From the NCBI GenBank assembly GCA_013298665.1, contig JAAFIK010000031.1:1-53271 (forward strand): a DNA stretch of 53,271 bases. Direction: 5' to 3'. The position numbers and the translations under genes were made by a program. Positions 51,495 to 53,271 of the stretch are shown in pieces; positions within the stretch are counted from its first letter, which is position 1, and each line of letters opens with the position of its first letter. Under the pieces are notes generated by a model. That model was not told where the DNA came from. It ran no database searches and was given only the letters and a program-made list of their open reading frames with translations. The DNA comes from Chitinophagales bacterium. Its GTDB lineage: Bacteria > Bacteroidota > Bacteroidia > Chitinophagales > Chitinophagaceae.

Positions 51495-51821
51495 TTAACA
51501 GGATCTGGGTGGTTGCCAGATATTACCAAAGTAGTCGGAAGGAAGTGCAATGCTGTTGTATAAAAAAGACAAAGACCCGGTGCGTACCGGTTTAACCGGC
51601 AGGGGTTTACCCGGCGTAAAACTGACAACGGCAATATGCCCGCAACAAGCGCAGGTACAGAAGGGGTTGCAGGCTTCATTGTCGTGCTGATGATCGCTGT
51701 GGCTGGTTGCTGTACCGGTGATGGTGGGTATAGCGGGTGTGTTGCATGCGCCGCTGTCCATACAAGGCATGCAGGGCAGTAACAGTATATAAAGTGCAAA
51801 TATGTACGTGAGAAGTTTCAC
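51495..51821 (-). CDS. Small exported His/Cys-rich protein (DUF6660-like)
   Basis: A 108-residue protein beginning with a GTG at 51819-51821. A hydrophobic N-terminus ('LLTYIFALYILLLPCMPC') is followed by 'SHSDHQHDNEACNPFCTCACCGH', here landmarks SHSDHQHD and CNPFCTCACC: a cluster of four histidine/aspartate residues and six cysteines. The pattern resembles a small Bacteroidota family (DUF6660 from memory) found ahead of TonB receptors and RND metal pumps. A periplasmic metal-binding role is plausible. The perfect -7 element TATTTTTG lies at 51826-51833, only five bases before the start, so the message may be leaderless. Confidence 0.75.
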   Translation of the reverse strand: MKLLTYIFALYILLLPCMPCMDSGACNTPAIPTITGTATSHSDHQHDNEACNPFCTCACCGHIAVVSFTPGKPLPVKPVRTGSLSFLYNSIALPSDYFGNIWQPPRSC

Positions 51822-51825
51822 ATTG

Positions 51826-51833
51826 CAAAAATA
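51826..51833 (-). promoter_or_regulatory. -7 promoter element TATTTTTG of the small exported protein/TonB receptor operon
   Basis: On the minus strand TATTTTTG is a perfect TAnnTTTG. Its distance to the GTG at 51821 is only four or five bases, so either translation begins at the transcript's first bases or the element is coincidental. No other start codon is in frame nearby. Confidence 0.4.
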
Positions 51834-51953
51834 GGGTTTTATGCTGTTCGGTGGATGAAGGCTGATGCAATGGTGGGTATTTCAAATTTTCGCAGGCCTT
51901 TGCTGCTATTCCCCCATCCACTCCTTTAAAGCAGCAGACTTTTTTGCTGCCCA

Positions 51954-52139
51954 TTATTTACCGGTAATGATGTAATCTTTTAAATATTTCCCGGGTCCGA
52001 TACCGGCACGGCCAATGGTAATCACGATCTCGCCATTAACCAATCCTGTAAGCACTTCGGTTGTGGCACCGGTGTAAAGGTGCTGAGGTATTTGCGTGAA
52101 AAGAGACCCATTGAAAAAAGGGTTTTGATGTTGCTCCCA
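51954..52139 (-). pseudogene. Remnant of a coding gene (C-terminal part), no start codon
   Basis: A minus-strand frame of 61 codons ending at TAA (51954-51956) reads like real protein: 'IPQHLYTGATTEVLTGLVNG', 'EIVITIGRAGIGPGKYLKDY', 'IITGK'. It has no start codon and a TGA just upstream. A run of six A (six T on the minus strand) at 52114-52119 separates it from an adjacent frame that continues the pattern upstream ('NVTAGDGSNIKTLF'), so a frameshift in the homopolymer, by mutation or sequencing error, would join the two to about 52160. Family not recognised. It is probably a decayed C-terminal domain of a larger protein. Confidence 0.5.
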
Positions 52140-52168
52140 TCACCGGCTGTAACATTCCTGAATCAACG

Positions 52169-52221
52169 ATTATAAGGCTACAGGCTGATAATACCCTATT
52201 ATAAGGCTATAGCCTTATCAT
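52169..52221. repeat. Two directly repeated 24-bp dyads, one a perfect 18-bp palindrome
   Basis: Copies at 52169-52192 and 52198-52221 share ATTATAAGGCTA and are 29 bases apart. The second contains the perfect palindrome ATAAGGCTATAGCCTTAT (52201-52218). The first is the same dyad with several mismatches. They lie 65-117 bases after the transglutaminase-like stop codon. Either a pair of operators or hairpins that end transcription; not distinguishable by eye. Confidence 0.7.
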
Positions 52222-52285
52222 GTAAAGAAGCCGTATTATCCGGGAACATAAGCGCAAGGCTTCAAAACATATTGCCCCCGCGTTA

Positions 52286-53215
52286 TCAATCCTCGTCATC
52301 GGCAGGCGGTGCCCAGAATACTGCGGGGTTGTTGGTGCGGTAATGCATGGTTGCGGAACCCGGCAACAGGCCATTGCGTTTATATACATCCGGCTTCTGG
52401 ATAAAGTAATCCAGGGGCAGTAAGTGTATATAGCTAACCACCTTTCCCGTGTCTGCCGTTTCTGCATCGCGGGCACTGGTTACGGGACTATACAACCGGT
52501 AAAGGTTTTTAGCCATATAATCATCGAGGTACATCAATTTCGTGGTTGAGCTCTGCCTGTTCCAGTTGGCATCAGGATTTACCAATAATGGCTTACCCCT
52601 GATCAGCCGCGTACGCACTTCTTCAATACTCAGTAAGTTTCCCCGTTCATCCATCACATAAGCATCATTGGTCGGATCCATCCACAGCCATTTTTTCAGG
52701 GAAGCGGCATAAACAGCATTGATAACGTGTGAATCATTATCGGTGCCGAGGCTGTCTTTCGGAAAGCAATAAACCTTACGCGAGTACCAGCCCATGGCAA
52801 GGTAACATTCGTTGAGTACCGTGGCAAGTTCGCCGCAGGATACGCCGATACCCCGTTGCCGTACAGCATCCATAATTGTACGGGCATCCGCCCTGGTAAT
52901 ATTGGTGGGGTTGGTGCCATCATGCCGGATGGTATTGTGTACCCAGTGCATAATATTGATCAGCCGGGAAACTTCATTGCCAAAACCACCCACCGAATCC
53001 AGCCGCCATTGCTGCCGCAGTGCAGCCAGTTCGGTTACGCCCGAAAATTTCCAGGTAAAGCGCGGTACCTGCCGGGTATCGTTGGGGTTATAGGTTGCTG
53101 CCCGCCGCAGGGTGGCGAGGTAAACGGAGTTTACCCTGGGCTGGTACTGGCTGAAACAGGTACCAGCGGTGGACACTACAAGCAGCAAGAGCGCAGTTTT
53201 GTACAGGACAGGCAT
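52286..53215 (-). CDS. Transglutaminase-like (cysteine peptidase fold) exported protein
   Basis: A 309-residue protein with a signal peptide ('YKTALLLLVVSTAGTCFSQ'). The transglutaminase core has the triad C127 in 'GVSCGELATVLNECY', H163 in 'DSHVINAVY' and D180 in 'WLWMDPTNDAYV', in the usual order and spacing. Bacterial members of this superfamily are mostly proteases or of unknown activity. A C-terminal part of about 110 residues after the core is not assigned. It is the last complete gene before the right edge. No upstream gene lies within the 56 bases left, so operon status is unknown. Confidence 0.88.
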   Translation of the reverse strand: MPVLYKTALLLLVVSTAGTCFSQYQPRVNSVYLATLRRAATYNPNDTRQVPRFTWKFSGVTELAALRQQWRLDSVGGFGNEVSRLINIMHWVHNTIRHDGTNPTNITRADARTIMDAVRQRGIGVSCGELATVLNECYLAMGWYSRKVYCFPKDSLGTDNDSHVINAVYAASLKKWLWMDPTNDAYVMDERGNLLSIEEVRTRLIRGKPLLVNPDANWNRQSSTTKLMYLDDYMAKNLYRLYSPVTSARDAETADTGKVVSYIHLLPLDYFIQKPDVYKRNGLLPGSATMHYRTNNPAVFWAPPADDED

Positions 53216-53271
53216 GGGTATGGTTATTTGCAGATAAAGTTATGGATTTATCGGGCAGGAGATACAGGGTT
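53216..53271. other. Right-edge upstream region of the transglutaminase-like gene
   Basis: Only 56 bases precede the gene here. No -7 element with a good match is seen; the window ends before any upstream gene can be read. Confidence 0.3.

Larger units (their letters stand above)
51822..52285. other. Region between the transglutaminase-like gene and the metal-related operon
   Basis: These 464 bases contain, from right to left on the minus strand, the two dyad elements (52169-52221), the gene remnant (51954-52139) and the promoter of the small exported protein. An open frame at 51676-51954 in another frame is not supported. Nothing else is recognised. Confidence 0.5.

Noticed and set aside
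1..53271. Search for tRNA, rRNA, CRISPR arrays, insertion sequences and phage genes
   Set aside because: No cloverleaf, rRNA-like stretch, spaced direct-repeat array, transposase or phage structural motif was recognised by eye.

Overview
The window is chromosomal DNA of a Bacteroidota bacterium, most likely of the Chitinophagaceae/Chitinophagales. Evidence: start sites are preceded by the Bacteroidota -7 element TAnnTTTG with no Shine-Dalgarno sequence (clear before rarA, the ABC transporter, glyA and purQ); one secreted protein ends in a type IX secretion (T9SS) sorting domain; a TonB-dependent receptor carries an N-terminal carboxypeptidase-like domain; and Bacteroidota-typical families occur (DUF4271, DUF6427-like, sortilin-type BNR propeller, N-terminal-dehydrogenase FadN). 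Base composition is close to 50% G+C except for an AT-rich island at about 6.5-8.3 kb. No rRNA, tRNA, CRISPR array, insertion sequence or phage gene was recognised.

Layout. 1-840: no supportable gene. 0.84-5.7 kb: two translationally coupled VOC proteins, the recombination ATPase RarA, and a NatA/NatB-type ABC exporter. 5.8-10.2 kb: an orphan LuxR response regulator, an AT-rich accessory pair (secreted protein plus a lipoprotein with a predicted permuted papain-like domain), an 11-bp tandem repeat, and a Crp/Fnr regulator. 10.8-14.6 kb: a UvrA paralogue and a divergent ECF sigma factor. 14.7-20.4 kb: polysaccharide chain-length and export proteins, a nitronate monooxygenase-like flavoprotein and a sugar nucleotidyltransferase, all on the minus strand. 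20.5-28.5 kb: mostly core metabolism and envelope (glyA, hemD, DUF4271, an Omp85 protein, hemW, a DUF6427-like membrane protein, purQ). 28.6-33.2 kb: a DsbD-alpha-like protein followed by DsbD, then a convergent histidine kinase/response regulator operon. 33.3-47.6 kb: FadN, a large BNR propeller protein, a cysteine-rich PKD-repeat T9SS protein, an S9 peptidase, two tandem LolA-like paralogues and adenine deaminase. 47.9-53.2 kb: a DNase II-family protein, a TonB-dependent receptor behind a small His/Cys-rich exported protein, a gene remnant with two operator-like dyads, and a transglutaminase-like protein.

How genes work together. hemD and hemW serve haem synthesis and insertion; glyA and purQ serve one-carbon and purine metabolism, and adenine deaminase serves purine salvage. 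The small DsbD-alpha-like protein keeps the cysteine pair that the matching N-terminal domain of the adjacent DsbD has lost, so the two probably form one split electron relay. The SLBB exporter and Wzz-like protein form the envelope part of a polysaccharide export machine whose glycosyltransferases lie elsewhere. The His/Cys-rich protein and the TonB receptor suggest metal handling.

The most interesting points are: (1) the lipoprotein at 7578-8885, whose composition changes abruptly at a domain border and whose AT-rich C-terminal half has an H...NNC papain-like signature, followed by an AT-rich orphan gene; (2) a bacterial DNase II with both HxK motifs but no signal peptide; (3) cysteine loss in the DsbD N-domain beside an intact stand-alone copy; (4) repeat and dyad structures in otherwise empty DNA. 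Functions rest on motif recognition by eye; no database search was run.
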